Shown: one piece after another, positions 16,840 through 26,335 of the stretch | Numbering within the stretch: position 1 is the stretch's first letter | How the letters are laid out: every line of letters begins with the position of its first letter | NCBI RefSeq assembly: GCF_015461845.1 | Contig: NZ_JACOPW010000007.1 | Location: 1 to 64,000, forward strand | Source: Pseudomonas mucoides | GTDB taxonomy: Bacteria; Pseudomonadota; Gammaproteobacteria; Pseudomonadales; Pseudomonadaceae | Length of the DNA stretch: 64,000 nucleotides | Direction of reading: 5' to 3' | Program-made: the position numbers and the translations under genes | The notes under the pieces: generated by a model | What the model saw: the letters and a program-made list of their open reading frames with translations, nothing else | The model's database searches: none | What the model was told of the DNA's origin: nothing

Positions 16840-18144
16840 TTATCTCCGGGTCGGGTCGAAAGTGGCGGGCAGCGTGGCCCAGCAGGCATCGTAATTAGTT
16901 TGCAGTTGCGGACAGTCGAGGGCAAAACGGCTCGGGCGCAGGACCTGGCTGGTCTCGAACATGAACGCCATGGTGTTGTCGATTTTCGCTGGCGCCAGCT
17001 CCGCGTTGATGGCCTTGGTGCAGGTTTCGCCGTCCGGGCCGTGAGCGCTCATGCAACTGTGCAAGGACGCGCCACCGGGCACGAAGCCTTCGGCCTTGGC
17101 ATCGTAAGCGCCCTGGATCAGGCCCATGAATTCGTTCATCAGGTTGCGGTGGAACCACGGTGGACGGAAGGTTTTCTCGGCGACCATCCAGCGCGGCGGG
17201 AAGATCACGAAGTCGAGGTTGGCCAGACCATGCACGCTGGTTGGCGAAGTCAGGACCGTGAAAATCGACGGGTCCGGGTGATCAAAACTAACCGTGCCGA
17301 TGGTATTGAAACGGCGCAGGTCATATTTGTACGGCACGTTATTGCCATGCCAGGCGACCACATTCAGCGGTGAATGATCAAGCTCACACCCCCACAACTG
17401 ACCGAGGAATTTCTGCACCAGGGTGGTCGGTTGCTTGAGGTGTTCGTAGTGCGCAACCGGCGTCAGGAAGTCCCGCGGGTTAGCCAGGCCATTGCTACCG
17501 ATCGGCCCCAGGTCCGGCAGACGCAATGGCGCGCCATGGTTCTCGGCGATGTAACCGCGCGCTTGTGGGTCGAGCAGTTCGACGCGGAATTTCAACCCGC
17601 GCGGCAGCACGGCGATCTCCAGCGGCTCCAGCTCCAGCACGCCAAGTTCAGTGGCAATGCGCAAACGGCCAAGCTCAGGCACCAACAGCATTTCACCGTC
17701 GGCGTTGAAGAACACGCGCTCCATGGAGCGGTTGGCGCGATAGCTATGGATGCTGATTCCGGCCGGTTTTTCCGCGCCCGAGTTGGCCGCCATGCTCACC
17801 AGCCCATCGATGAAATCGGTCGGCTCGGTCGGGATGTCCAGCGGGTTCCAGCGCAGGCGGTTGGGGGTCACTTCACCCAATGGGCCGCCGGCCAGTTGCC
17901 GCTCCAGTTTGACGAACGCCGGATGATTGGCCGATGGTTGTATGCGGTACATCCAGGTCCGCCGCGCTTCGCTGCGAGCCATGGTAAACGCAGTGCCGGA
18001 GAACAATTCGGTGTAGAGGCCATACGGGGCTTTTTGCGGGGAATTCTGGCCGACGGGCAGTGCGCCGGGCAACGCTTCACTGCTGAATTCATTGCCGAAG
18101 CCGGACTGATAAGCCAGCGCTGGCGCGGTTGAATCAGGGTTCAT
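16840..18144 (-). CDS. hmgA: Homogentisate 1,2-dioxygenase
   Basis: A 434-aa Fe(II) ring-cleavage dioxygenase that converts homogentisate to maleylacetoacetate. It begins with the characteristic LAYQSGFGNEFSSEALPGAL and keeps VVAWHGNNVPYKYDLRRFNT and FRPPWFHRNLMNEFMGLIQG, where the iron-binding His and Glu residues lie. AGGAGG precedes the ATG. First gene of the catabolic operon; HmgR is divergent. Loss of this gene in Pseudomonas gives brown pyomelanin. Confidence 0.97.
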   Translation of the reverse strand: MNPDSTAPALAYQSGFGNEFSSEALPGALPVGQNSPQKAPYGLYTELFSGTAFTMARSEARRTWMYRIQPSANHPAFVKLERQLAGGPLGEVTPNRLRWNPLDIPTEPTDFIDGLVSMAANSGAEKPAGISIHSYRANRSMERVFFNADGEMLLVPELGRLRIATELGVLELEPLEIAVLPRGLKFRVELLDPQARGYIAENHGAPLRLPDLGPIGSNGLANPRDFLTPVAHYEHLKQPTTLVQKFLGQLWGCELDHSPLNVVAWHGNNVPYKYDLRRFNTIGTVSFDHPDPSIFTVLTSPTSVHGLANLDFVIFPPRWMVAEKTFRPPWFHRNLMNEFMGLIQGAYDAKAEGFVPGGASLHSCMSAHGPDGETCTKAINAELAPAKIDNTMAFMFETSQVLRPSRFALDCPQLQTNYDACWATLPATFDPTRR

Positions 18145-18220
18145 GGAGCCTCCTGAACGGGGACTAGGCGATGGCCTGTCACTCTGTTGCAGAGGTTCGG
18201 CACGCCAGGGTTATTTTTAT

Positions 18221-18252
18221 CGTAATCTGATTACGCATAACGTAATTTGATT
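18221..18252. promoter_or_regulatory. Probable HmgR operator between hmgA and hmgR
   Basis: CGTAATCTGATTACG (18221-18235) is a perfect inverted repeat with one central base. A second copy of its left half, CGTAATTTGATT, begins exactly 20 bases later at 18241, two helical turns on. IclR-family HmgR of P. putida is known to bind a palindrome in the hmgA promoter; that this is its site is inference from position and symmetry. Confidence 0.7.
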
Positions 18253-18308
18253 GGTATTGACCGTCAAGCTATAAAGACGCCCATTCGTCCCGGGATCAGA
18301 CCGCCTCC

Positions 18309-19112
18309 ATGGAAACGCCGCGCAACAACGACAAACAGAAAGTCCGCTCGGCCGAGGTCGGCACTGACATCCTCAAGGCCTTGGCCGAGCTGTCGCCCTC
18401 GACCTCCCTGTCGCGCCTGGCCGAACACGTGCAGATGCCGGCCAGCAAGGTTCATCGTTATTTGCAGGCGCTGATCGCCAGCGGCTTTGCCGAGCAGAAC
18501 CCGGCCACCAACCATTACGGTCTCGGCCGTGAAGCCTTGCGTGTCGGGCTCGCTGCACTCAACAGTATGGACGTGCTGAAAGTCGGCGCCCTGCCCCTGG
18601 CCGAGCTGCGCGATGAGCTGAATGAAACCTGTTTTCTGGCGGTGTGGGGCAATCAGGGCGCGACCGTGGTCCACATCGAACCGGCGGTGCGTGCGGTAAC
18701 CGTGGTGACGCAATTGGGTTCGGTGCTGCCATTACTCAGTTCGTCCACTGGCCTGGTGTTTGGCGCTTATCTACCGAAACGGGAAACCGTGGACTTGCGC
18801 AATCAGGAACTGCACAACGCCACGGACCATATCTTGGCGGACGATCAAGCCTATACGGCCTTGTGCGAACAGATCCGCGAGCGCGGCCTGCATCATGTGC
18901 ATGGGTTGTTGATGCCAGGGGTGGATGCCTTGTCGGCACCGATATTCAACGCCGTGGGGAATGTCGCGGCGGTCTTGACCATTGTCGGCCCGACCTCGTT
19001 GTTTCACGCCGACGAAAACGGCCCGGCGGCGCAGCGATTGCTGGCGGCGACGCGGGCCGTGAGCTGGCGGATGGGGTATGAGGCATCACCGATGTCTCAA
19101 GACCGGAGCTGA
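18309..19112 (+). CDS. hmgR: IclR-family regulator of homogentisate catabolism
   Basis: 267 aa. It has an N-terminal IclR helix-turn-helix (VGTDILKALAELSPSTSLSR, LAEHVQMPASKVHRYLQALI) and a C-terminal GAF-like effector domain (LGSVLPLLSSSTGLVFGAYL, MPGVDALSAPIFNAVGNVAA). Divergent from hmgA-fahA-maiA with a palindromic site between them. In P. putida, HmgR represses this operon and homogentisate is the inducer. Confidence 0.9.
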   Translation: METPRNNDKQKVRSAEVGTDILKALAELSPSTSLSRLAEHVQMPASKVHRYLQALIASGFAEQNPATNHYGLGREALRVGLAALNSMDVLKVGALPLAELRDELNETCFLAVWGNQGATVVHIEPAVRAVTVVTQLGSVLPLLSSSTGLVFGAYLPKRETVDLRNQELHNATDHILADDQAYTALCEQIRERGLHHVHGLLMPGVDALSAPIFNAVGNVAAVLTIVGPTSLFHADENGPAAQRLLAATRAVSWRMGYEASPMSQDRS

Positions 19113-19163
19113 TCAGCTCCGATCAATCATCCTCGGGATAACGCCTGGATGTGGGTCCGACCG

Positions 19164-19985
19164 TCAACCGATCACGTGGGTCGTACTCTCGGGGGTCCAG
19201 TGCGGCACAGCCACCGCCGTGACATAACTGATTCCAACCGGCACGCCCGTGACGGCGGAGAGCACGTCGCTCAGATCCCTGATTGTGGACAGCAGGCCAA
19301 GTGCTGAGGCCGCCGATCCTACCGAGGCGACTTTACCCAGGTACATGACGATTGCCCCACGCCACGCGGTAGCAAAATGCGCATTGGCGCCTGCAGAGTC
19401 GCCATGGCTGGATGCAATGATGCCTTGCACGATCGAATGACTGATCTTCAACACGCTGACAACGAAACCCACCGGCGGGACAAAGATTGAAATCACATCC
19501 AATGCCACTTCGAGAAGAATCTTTGTCTCCTGCCAGAACGCTTCGGCTGGCGAAGTGGTCAGCACATCCAGATCATCAAGCGAGCGATCAATCAGGCTTT
19601 CGTATTCGGCCTTGAAGTTGTAGACCGGATAAGTACCGCCTAACCCGGGCACTGGCTGCGAACCTCGCGGATCACCGGACTTGCTGATGTAAGCGCCGAC
19701 CCTGTCCCTCCCACGCAAACCGGCCAGACTCAGAAGATGCTCACCCAAAATGCGATCGTTCTCGATAGCCTTGGATAAATCACCGACCCAGATAAAGGCT
19801 TTGCCGGGCGAATTCGGGACATAGGCGAACTTCACATGCCCCTCACCAAAAACATACCCTCCCGTGATGCGCGCACCTTCAAGCCAGAATTCGTAAACCC
19901 CTTCGCCAGAAGATAGTTTTATAGCAGAACCGGCTCTTTGCACGCCGTGAGCTTCGTGCCCAATAGCAAACAGTCTTTCGCTCAA
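19164..19985 (-). CDS. Unknown protein coupled to the LAL regulator; hydrophobic C-terminal half
   Basis: 273 aa, product not recognised. The N-terminal half is polar and glycine-rich (GEGVYEFWLEGARITGGYVF). The C-terminal half carries three hydrophobic stretches: ILLEVALDVISIFVPPVGFV, then AIVMYLGKVASVGSAASALG, then AVTGVPVGISYVTAVAV. The pair of stretches around a PPVG/VG centre resembles membrane-insertion regions of large Pseudomonas toxins of the DUF6543 type, but this likeness is weak and from memory. The only available start is TTG, overlapping the TGA stop of the regulator gene (TTGA), so expression would depend on coupling; a 5'-truncated relic is the alternative. Confidence 0.6.
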   Translation of the reverse strand: MSERLFAIGHEAHGVQRAGSAIKLSSGEGVYEFWLEGARITGGYVFGEGHVKFAYVPNSPGKAFIWVGDLSKAIENDRILGEHLLSLAGLRGRDRVGAYISKSGDPRGSQPVPGLGGTYPVYNFKAEYESLIDRSLDDLDVLTTSPAEAFWQETKILLEVALDVISIFVPPVGFVVSVLKISHSIVQGIIASSHGDSAGANAHFATAWRGAIVMYLGKVASVGSAASALGLLSTIRDLSDVLSAVTGVPVGISYVTAVAVPHWTPESTTHVIG

Positions 19986-22537
19986 TCCAACAAACCGACA
20001 CTCTTGGCTTTCGCAACCGCTTGCGTCCGGCGCTCCACACCCAACTTCCCGTGAATTCTCCGTGCATGTGTTTTCACCGTGTGCAAGGAGATAAACAACT
20101 GCTCGGCTATTTGTTGATTTGAATTGCCCAGCGCAATCAGCTTGAGCACTTCCACTTCACGCAGACTGAGTGGATTGATTTCACTCACCGGCAGATTTTT
20201 TTCCGAACGGTCCCAAGCCTCCTCCAGTACCGGCAAAAGATCAGGCTGACGCAATTGCAACTCACTGAGCGCCTGGTGAAGGCTATGGTGCCTGGAGAGA
20301 TTCAATCCTTTGCGCAACCCATCCCGGGCGCCGACCATGTCACCGTTCTGCCACGCGACTTCAGCCGCGGCGAACAGCAATTCAACCTCCAGCGCCCGCA
20401 TCCCTGCGCGTTGCGACTGCTCAAGTGCCTGGGCGAAATGGTTCAGCGGGTCTTTGGCCTGATGCAGAGCGACCTTTGCCAACACCAACAGATAATCGAT
20501 ACGCGCAATCAACATCAGGGTCGCGGGAGGCGCCTGCCTCGCATGCGGACCACGATAGTGGCGCAGTACACGACTGAGCGCCTCATGAGCCAGTTCCGGG
20601 CGCCCCTGCTGAAGCCAGAATTGACTGCTGATCTGCAACAGCACACCGCGGTAAACGGTGTCAGGAATCTGCCGTTGCTGCATCAAGCGCTCGGCATCGC
20701 GCAGCTGGACAAAGGCTTGGGCGTAGTCGCGCTGATTGGCCGCCACCTGCGCCAAACCGAGGAAACCGTAAAGCACCCGTTTGTCGTGGTTGCGCAAACA
20801 GATGAGCAGCCCCGCTTCGAAATACGCGGCAGCCTGCGCATCCAGGCCCTGGCACAAACTCAAGCGCCCACGGTGCAAGGCAATTCGCCCGAGCAGGGGC
20901 TCGGCGATCCGCGGCTGTTGAGTGAGCAAGCCCTGAACGTTGGCGAGCAACTGGTCGGCTCGTTGAGGGGCTCCACGTTGCTCCAGCAATTGCGCATGAT
21001 CGAGCTCCAGCAGCCCTTCGAAAACCAGCGAGCCTTGCGCCCGCGCCAGGCACAACGCATCGCGGTTTATCGCCTGCGCCACTTCGAGCTCCCCCCTGAG
21101 CAGGGCCTGTTGCGTCAGACCCGAAAGGCACATCAAGCGCACGGTCCACAGGTCAGGACAGAGCTCGCTCAGCGCCTCAAGAAAATGCGCGCGCGAGCCC
21201 TCCATACGCCCTTGCAAATGCAGCAACCAGCCCTGCTGCGCCTGCCACCGTGCGATCAGTTGTCGCTGCTGGACCGCCGAGGGTTGTGGGGTAAAGCGCG
21301 ACAACTGTTCGATGCAATCGGCGGCTTGCTCGAATCGTCCGGCAAACAACAATGCCGCAGTGATCAAACCGACCAATTGCGCTGAGCCGAACATAAGCTC
21401 TGCGCCTTGATGCTCATACAAACGCAACAACAGCACGACCGTCTGCTCCTCGAACAAATGCTCGAAACTGAAGTGCTGCAACAGACTCACCGCGACCTCA
21501 AACTCTTCAGCCAGCAGGGCCTGCTCGAACGCCGCTTTCCAATCCAGTTCAGCGGCGAACCACTGACAGGCGCGGCGATGCCAGGAACGTCCGGCCGGCC
21601 ATTGTTCATCTCGCATCAATTGCATGAGTGGAGGGAAGATCTGCAGCCAGTCGGCCGAGTCCTGCCAGGGCTCGATAAAGCCCCCCAGATCCTGCAACGT
21701 CTTCAGGCATTGCGCGCCCTCCCCTGCGCCAAACAGGTGATCGCACAAACGTGCATTGAAGCGAGGCAAATGCGCGAGCACCCGCCAGGCCTCTGTCAAC
21801 TCAGGGGTCAGGCTGGTAAACAGTTCGTGTTCGAGGTAATCGAGCAATGTGTCAGGTCGGCTGTGATGCGGGTCGTTACGCGACCAGTCGCATTTTTGCA
21901 GCAGCGCAACGCGTACTCCAGCACACCAACCTCCGCTGAGCTGGATAATCTTGCTGGCGGCGGTGCTTGCATCGGCCGGTGTCAGGTGGCGCAACAGCGA
22001 GGCAACCTCGGTTTGGTTGAAGGCCAGCGTGGCGCGCTCGCATTCGTACAATTCGTCATCGAGCAGCAACCGCGGCCAGTTGCATTGCGGGCGACGGCGG
22101 GCGCCCAGCCACCAGGTCAGCGCCGGGCTGCTGACGGCCAGCATGCGATCCAGCAGCTGATCGAGTTCCGGGTTCGGAACGCGGCAATAGTCATCGAGAA
22201 ACAGCCAGGTCGGCACTTGCAATCGAGCCATCGCGCCCAGCATCGCCGGCTCTTCTGACGAAGCCAGCCCCAGCGCTTCTGCCACGCTCTGACGAAAATC
22301 CGCCGCGCTCATCACCCTGCCCGACAACGGCAACCAGCACACCCGGCACTGCGGCGGCGCCTGCAACAGGCAGTCGGCAAGCAGCGCCGACTTGCCACTG
22401 CCAGCGGGTGCGCAGATCAATTTCACCCGCGCGGTAGACGCCAGCAACGGCTCGCTCAAGCGCTCACGCGACAGGTGATGAGAAGACAGACGGGGCAGGA
22501 ATCCGGAACGGTCCAGACACGGAGTCATGGCGGTCAT
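19982..22537 (-). CDS. MalT/LAL-type LuxR-family ATP-dependent transcriptional regulator
   Basis: 851 aa. An N-terminal STAND/AAA ATPase with Walker A APAGSGKSALLAD lies near residues 41-53, with Walker-B-like WLFLDDYCRV near residue 113. A long array of TPR-like helices fills residues ~330-770. The C-terminal LuxR helix-turn-helix is LSLREVEVLKLIALGNSNQQ, IAEQLFISLHTVKTHARRIH. Such regulators are switched by an inducer sensed by the central helices. Downstream and coupled is the unknown gene at 19164; upstream in the same direction are the DUF1329 and DUF1302 genes, behind a terminator. In other pseudomonads I recall LuxR genes of this class beside DUF1302/DUF1329 pairs, so these are its likely targets. 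Confidence 0.88.
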   Translation of the reverse strand: MTAMTPCLDRSGFLPRLSSHHLSRERLSEPLLASTARVKLICAPAGSGKSALLADCLLQAPPQCRVCWLPLSGRVMSAADFRQSVAEALGLASSEEPAMLGAMARLQVPTWLFLDDYCRVPNPELDQLLDRMLAVSSPALTWWLGARRRPQCNWPRLLLDDELYECERATLAFNQTEVASLLRHLTPADASTAASKIIQLSGGWCAGVRVALLQKCDWSRNDPHHSRPDTLLDYLEHELFTSLTPELTEAWRVLAHLPRFNARLCDHLFGAGEGAQCLKTLQDLGGFIEPWQDSADWLQIFPPLMQLMRDEQWPAGRSWHRRACQWFAAELDWKAAFEQALLAEEFEVAVSLLQHFSFEHLFEEQTVVLLLRLYEHQGAELMFGSAQLVGLITAALLFAGRFEQAADCIEQLSRFTPQPSAVQQRQLIARWQAQQGWLLHLQGRMEGSRAHFLEALSELCPDLWTVRLMCLSGLTQQALLRGELEVAQAINRDALCLARAQGSLVFEGLLELDHAQLLEQRGAPQRADQLLANVQGLLTQQPRIAEPLLGRIALHRGRLSLCQGLDAQAAAYFEAGLLICLRNHDKRVLYGFLGLAQVAANQRDYAQAFVQLRDAERLMQQRQIPDTVYRGVLLQISSQFWLQQGRPELAHEALSRVLRHYRGPHARQAPPATLMLIARIDYLLVLAKVALHQAKDPLNHFAQALEQSQRAGMRALEVELLFAAAEVAWQNGDMVGARDGLRKGLNLSRHHSLHQALSELQLRQPDLLPVLEEAWDRSEKNLPVSEINPLSLREVEVLKLIALGNSNQQIAEQLFISLHTVKTHARRIHGKLGVERRTQAVAKAKSVGLLD

Positions 22538-22626
22538 TGCAGCGTGCCTTTTTATAATTGTGAGGCCACCCTAGACCTGTCTAACCCGCTTGTTGAGAAG
22601 TATTCAGGGCGTTGATCGACAGCCAT

Positions 22627-22654
22627 AAAAAAGGCGACCCATCGGTCGCCTTTT
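22627..22654 (-). terminator. Terminator between DUF1329 gene and the LAL regulator
   Basis: GGCGACC and GGTCGCC form a 7-bp stem, extended by A/T pairs, with a 4-base loop. The minus strand ends in TTTTTT. It separates the DUF1302-DUF1329 unit from the regulator gene. Confidence 0.85.
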
Positions 22655-22676
22655 GCACGGTGAATGGATAAAGCCC

Positions 22677-24044
22677 TTACCGAACCCCCTCCGCACGCAG
22701 CGCCGATGGCGTGTAATCGGCGATCTTGGCTTCGAAGCCAAACTCGAAACTGTGCTTCTCTTCGTTCTTCATCCCCAGCGCGATGTATCGGCCGGCGATG
22801 ATGTCGTAGAGCGCTTCCAGCGTGTACGCCTGAGTCTGGTGATCGTAGTAATACTGAGCATGCCCTTCAGCCACTCGCCACAGTTGCCCGCGACCGTCGT
22901 AGTGATCCGCCAGCGCCACTTGCCAACTGTCTTCATCGATGTACATGTGGCGCTTGGCGTAAATGTGGCGCTCGCTCGGCTTGACCGTGCCGACCACTTC
23001 CCAGACACGGTGCAGTTCATAGCGGGTCAGGTCCTGATTGATGTGCCCGGCCTTGACGATGTCGTCGTATTTGAGGTTTGGCGAGTCGAGTTTGTAGCTG
23101 TTGTACGGAATGTACATTTCCTTCTTGCCGATCAGTTTCCAGTCGTAGCGATCCGGCGCACCGGAGAACATGTCGAAGTTGTCGGAGGTGCGCAGACCGT
23201 CAGCGGCGGTGCCCGGGCCGTCATAGGCCACTTGCGGGGCGCGACGTACACGACGCTGGCCGGCGTTGTAGATCCACGCCAGACGCGGTTCCTTCACCTG
23301 ATCGAGGGTTTCGTGCACCAGCAGCACGTTACCCGCCAGACGCGCTGGCGCGGTGACCGACTGTTTGAAGAAGGTCAGCACGTTGGCGGACTTGTCCGCA
23401 TCCAGGTCCTTCATCAGTTGCGGGACGGCGATTTCTTCCTCGAAGCGGATCGGCGTGTAGCTGCCGTTCGTTTGCGGGGTCACCTGGGTGATGATGCGTT
23501 TGAGGTTACCGCCGTGGTATCGGGTGATGTGGTTCCACATCACTTCGACGCCGTTCTTGGGAATCGGGAACGCGTAGTAGCGGTTGCCGGTGAAACCGGC
23601 CAGGCCGTTACCATCGTTGATGGTGGTCACGTTCAGCGCACTGCGCTTGGCCGACTCGTAGATTTCCGGCGGCACGGCCACGGTGCGATGGGTCGGGTAG
23701 ACCGGGATCTTGTAGGTTTCCGGGTAGCGCTTGAACATCGCCACCTGGCCTTCCGACAGTTTGTCCTTGTACTTGTCGACGGTCGCCGGGGTGATCACGA
23801 ACAGCGGTTTTTCGCTGGCGAACGGGTCAGCGAGAAAGCCTTTGCTGTCCACCGCGCCAGCGTTTTTTGGAAGGCCACCGGTCCAGGCCGGGATCGAGCC
23901 GTCGGCGTTACCGGCCTTCTCGGCCCCCAGCGGCGTGAGGCTGGTGCCGAGTTTGTTGGCTTCTTCCGGCGACACTGCCGCCATCACGTTGGCGGCCAGC
24001 AAACTCAGGGCCAGGGCGCTGCATTGCAGAATCATCTTGCGCAT
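22677..24044 (-). CDS. DUF1329 family outer-membrane-associated protein
   Basis: 455 aa with a signal peptide (MRKMILQCSALALSLLAANV, cleavage after VMAA). The mature part begins VSPEEANKLGTSLTPLGAEK and contains WTGGLPKNAG and PYNSYKLDSP, typical of DUF1329, a LolB/LppX-like fold predicted to carry lipids or other hydrophobic molecules. The ATG at 24044 has AGAAGG about 9 bases upstream; the ATG at 24053 directly abuts that site and is unlikely. It follows the DUF1302 gene by 23 bases, same operon. Partners in other species are RND/MMPL exporters, none of which lies in this window. Confidence 0.88.
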   Translation of the reverse strand: MRKMILQCSALALSLLAANVMAAVSPEEANKLGTSLTPLGAEKAGNADGSIPAWTGGLPKNAGAVDSKGFLADPFASEKPLFVITPATVDKYKDKLSEGQVAMFKRYPETYKIPVYPTHRTVAVPPEIYESAKRSALNVTTINDGNGLAGFTGNRYYAFPIPKNGVEVMWNHITRYHGGNLKRIITQVTPQTNGSYTPIRFEEEIAVPQLMKDLDADKSANVLTFFKQSVTAPARLAGNVLLVHETLDQVKEPRLAWIYNAGQRRVRRAPQVAYDGPGTAADGLRTSDNFDMFSGAPDRYDWKLIGKKEMYIPYNSYKLDSPNLKYDDIVKAGHINQDLTRYELHRVWEVVGTVKPSERHIYAKRHMYIDEDSWQVALADHYDGRGQLWRVAEGHAQYYYDHQTQAYTLEALYDIIAGRYIALGMKNEEKHSFEFGFEAKIADYTPSALRAEGVR

Positions 24045-24067
24045 TGAAATCATCCTTCTCAGCCAGA

Positions 24068-25861
24068 TCAGAAGTTCACGCCGAAGCTCAGCGCCACGAA
24101 GTCGCGGTCTTCGAGGACGTTGTAGTCACCGCCGAAGAAGTCGGTGTAACTGAGGCTCGCGGTATAGGTGTTGCGATAGTCGGCATCGACACCGACACTG
24201 ACCGCCTTGACGCCTTCGTTGAACAGCCCGTTGGGGCCGTAACCGGCAACGTCATGGGACCAGGACAGGTTGGGCTTGAGGTTGACCCCGGCGAACACGT
24301 CGGCGTAATCGAGGATTGCCCGGGCGCGGTAGCCCCACGAGGTCGAGGTGACAAAGCCTTCGGTGTCGCCACCGAAACCGTACTGGCCGTACACCGAGTC
24401 GCGGCCGTAACGCAGCTGACTGCGCCCCTCCAGACCACCGACGTGAACCACGGCCGCTTCGCCCACCACGGTCAGTCGTTGCGCACCCAGTACCTGATCG
24501 AAGAACTGCGTCAGGGTGCTCTGGATTTGCGTGACTTCCTTGCGGCGGTAGCCTTTGTTGTCAGCGCCAGGCGTGGTGGCAATCGGTGATGCAGCACCAC
24601 CGGCAATCGGGTTGAGCAAGGCCAGGGTCAGGTCGTTGGTGTTGACCTGTACCGGGGCGTTCGGGCGATAGCTGATCTCACCGCTCCACGCCGTGCCGGT
24701 CGGCAAGGTGGTGGAGAAGCTCGCGCCATACAGACGAATGTCTTCCGGGTAATCGAGGTAGTACTGGCCGCGACCGAGCATCACGCTCTGCGCCAGCCCC
24801 GAACCGCTACCGGGTGCCAGACGGTTGGCGATACCGACCATGCCCGGCAAGCTGGCCAGTGTCGACGCGCCGGCCGTGACGGTGCCCACCGTCGGTGTGC
24901 GGCTGTGGTAGTTCATGAAGTACAGGCCGTACTCGGTGTCATCACCGAGCCAGCGCAATGCGGTGCCCCACTGCCCGGAGTCCCGCGCATCGCGGTCGCC
25001 ACCACGGGGAACGACCACGCCTTCGCGGGTCACTTGAATCGGTTGGCCAAACGCGGCTGCCAGCGGCGCCAAAGGAGCAATCGCCGGGCTGCCGACGGTG
25101 TAGTTGTTGTTGCAACCGTCCGCCGCCACGTCGACAGCGAAGAACGTGCCGCAGTTGTCGAGAACGGTCTGGTCCCACTCCAGTTGGTAGAACCCGTCGA
25201 CCGAGAGCTGATCCGTCAGGCCTTGGGAAACGTACAGCATGTTCACGGGGATCAGGCCTTCCTTGATCTCGGCACCGGGGCGACGGAACGCAGAAACGTC
25301 GATCGGGTTGATGCTGTTGATCGAGTTGCCGATGAAGGTACTTTCACCCCAGCTCACTACTTGCTTGCCGGCGCGCACGCTGCCCGGAAGCTCAGCGATG
25401 GAGTAGTTGTGATAAACGAAGGCGTCGAGGATTTGCGCGCCGGAAGACTTGGCGCCTTCCTTGCGGCCGTGGTCGCTGATTTGTTTGAACGGACGATCTT
25501 CATCCTGCAATTCGAAGTCGTACCAATACTTGCCCCGCACGAACACACCGGTGTCGCCGTACTTCAGTTCGAGGTCGTGGATGCCCTTGACGATTTTGGA
25601 AAAGGTTTCGCCCTTCCCGAAGTTCTGCCGTCCGTCATCCCCGGTCGACGACTGCCCGGTCCCGCCGTTGACGGTGCCCACCAACGATTTCTCGGCATCG
25701 CGCATGCCCCAACTCGCGCCGACGGACAGTGAGGAGTCAAACGTGCCCTCGATCTCGCCGATATTGAATGAAACAGCCTGCGCCTGGGCACAGCAACCCA
25801 AGGCCACCGCAGCGGCCAGCGCTTGCGGTTTGAAGATGGCGCGCATTGTTGTTTTTGTCAT
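24068..25861 (-). CDS. DUF1302 family outer-membrane porin-like protein
   Basis: 597 aa, signal peptide ending near AQAQA, then VSFNIGEIEGTFDSSLSVGA. The family forms a large beta-barrel; strong aromatic/Gly alternation, NSINPIDVSAFRRPGAEIKE and a C-terminal phenylalanine (FGVNF) support an outer-membrane barrel. The start at 25861 is chosen for the signal peptide; the frame extends upstream without homology. First gene of an operon with DUF1329. Role in export or uptake of hydrophobic compounds is inference from the family's neighbourhoods. Confidence 0.88.
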   Translation of the reverse strand: MTKTTMRAIFKPQALAAAVALGCCAQAQAVSFNIGEIEGTFDSSLSVGASWGMRDAEKSLVGTVNGGTGQSSTGDDGRQNFGKGETFSKIVKGIHDLELKYGDTGVFVRGKYWYDFELQDEDRPFKQISDHGRKEGAKSSGAQILDAFVYHNYSIAELPGSVRAGKQVVSWGESTFIGNSINSINPIDVSAFRRPGAEIKEGLIPVNMLYVSQGLTDQLSVDGFYQLEWDQTVLDNCGTFFAVDVAADGCNNNYTVGSPAIAPLAPLAAAFGQPIQVTREGVVVPRGGDRDARDSGQWGTALRWLGDDTEYGLYFMNYHSRTPTVGTVTAGASTLASLPGMVGIANRLAPGSGSGLAQSVMLGRGQYYLDYPEDIRLYGASFSTTLPTGTAWSGEISYRPNAPVQVNTNDLTLALLNPIAGGAASPIATTPGADNKGYRRKEVTQIQSTLTQFFDQVLGAQRLTVVGEAAVVHVGGLEGRSQLRYGRDSVYGQYGFGGDTEGFVTSTSWGYRARAILDYADVFAGVNLKPNLSWSHDVAGYGPNGLFNEGVKAVSVGVDADYRNTYTASLSYTDFFGGDYNVLEDRDFVALSFGVNF

Positions 25862-26053
25862 GCGTCTTCCCCGGTGAGTGACAGAAGGCCCCACCCTACT
25901 GCCGCAACCGGGGAGCGATAAGCGCACCAAGGAGGTATTCGCGGTGTACCTCTAAAGGATGAATGGCCAGACGGGCCGCGGCTTTGCGCCGGGCATCGAT
26001 GGGCTGGATGGAGGGTTATCAGCCAGACGCATGGGCCTGGCGACCACCGACCT

Positions 26054-26088
26054 GTAGCAGCTGCGGAGCAACGCGAGGCAGCTGCTAC
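26054..26088. repeat. GTAGCAGCTGC inverted repeat
   Basis: An 11-bp perfect inverted repeat (GTAGCAGCTGC / GCAGCTGCTAC) separated by 13 bases, same family as the copy at 7726. The gap 25862-26617 also contains an orphan terminator at 26336 and an AT-rich stretch from about 26380; I see no convincing gene in it. Confidence 0.65.
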
Positions 26089-26335
26089 CTGGGTGTGGCC
26101 AACCGGGACTGTTACTCAGGCTGCAACACTGCATGTCGCGAATCGCTATTTTTCCTTTGGGCTCAACGGCTTATTCTTGCCGGGCTTTCACGGTGAACCG
26201 CCGGACAGCACGAAGCCATGGCGTGTGATCAACCCACGCCATCGGCGACAGAATCCAGATGAATCGACGCTTTTTCGATTGATCGCCCCGTGTACACAGA
26301 CGTTGATTTGTAGCTCCTGATCCAACGTCTTACTT

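Noticed and set aside
22653..24047. 464-aa plus-strand frame opposite DUF1329
   Set aside because: Shadow of the DUF1329 gene, which has a signal peptide and family motifs.
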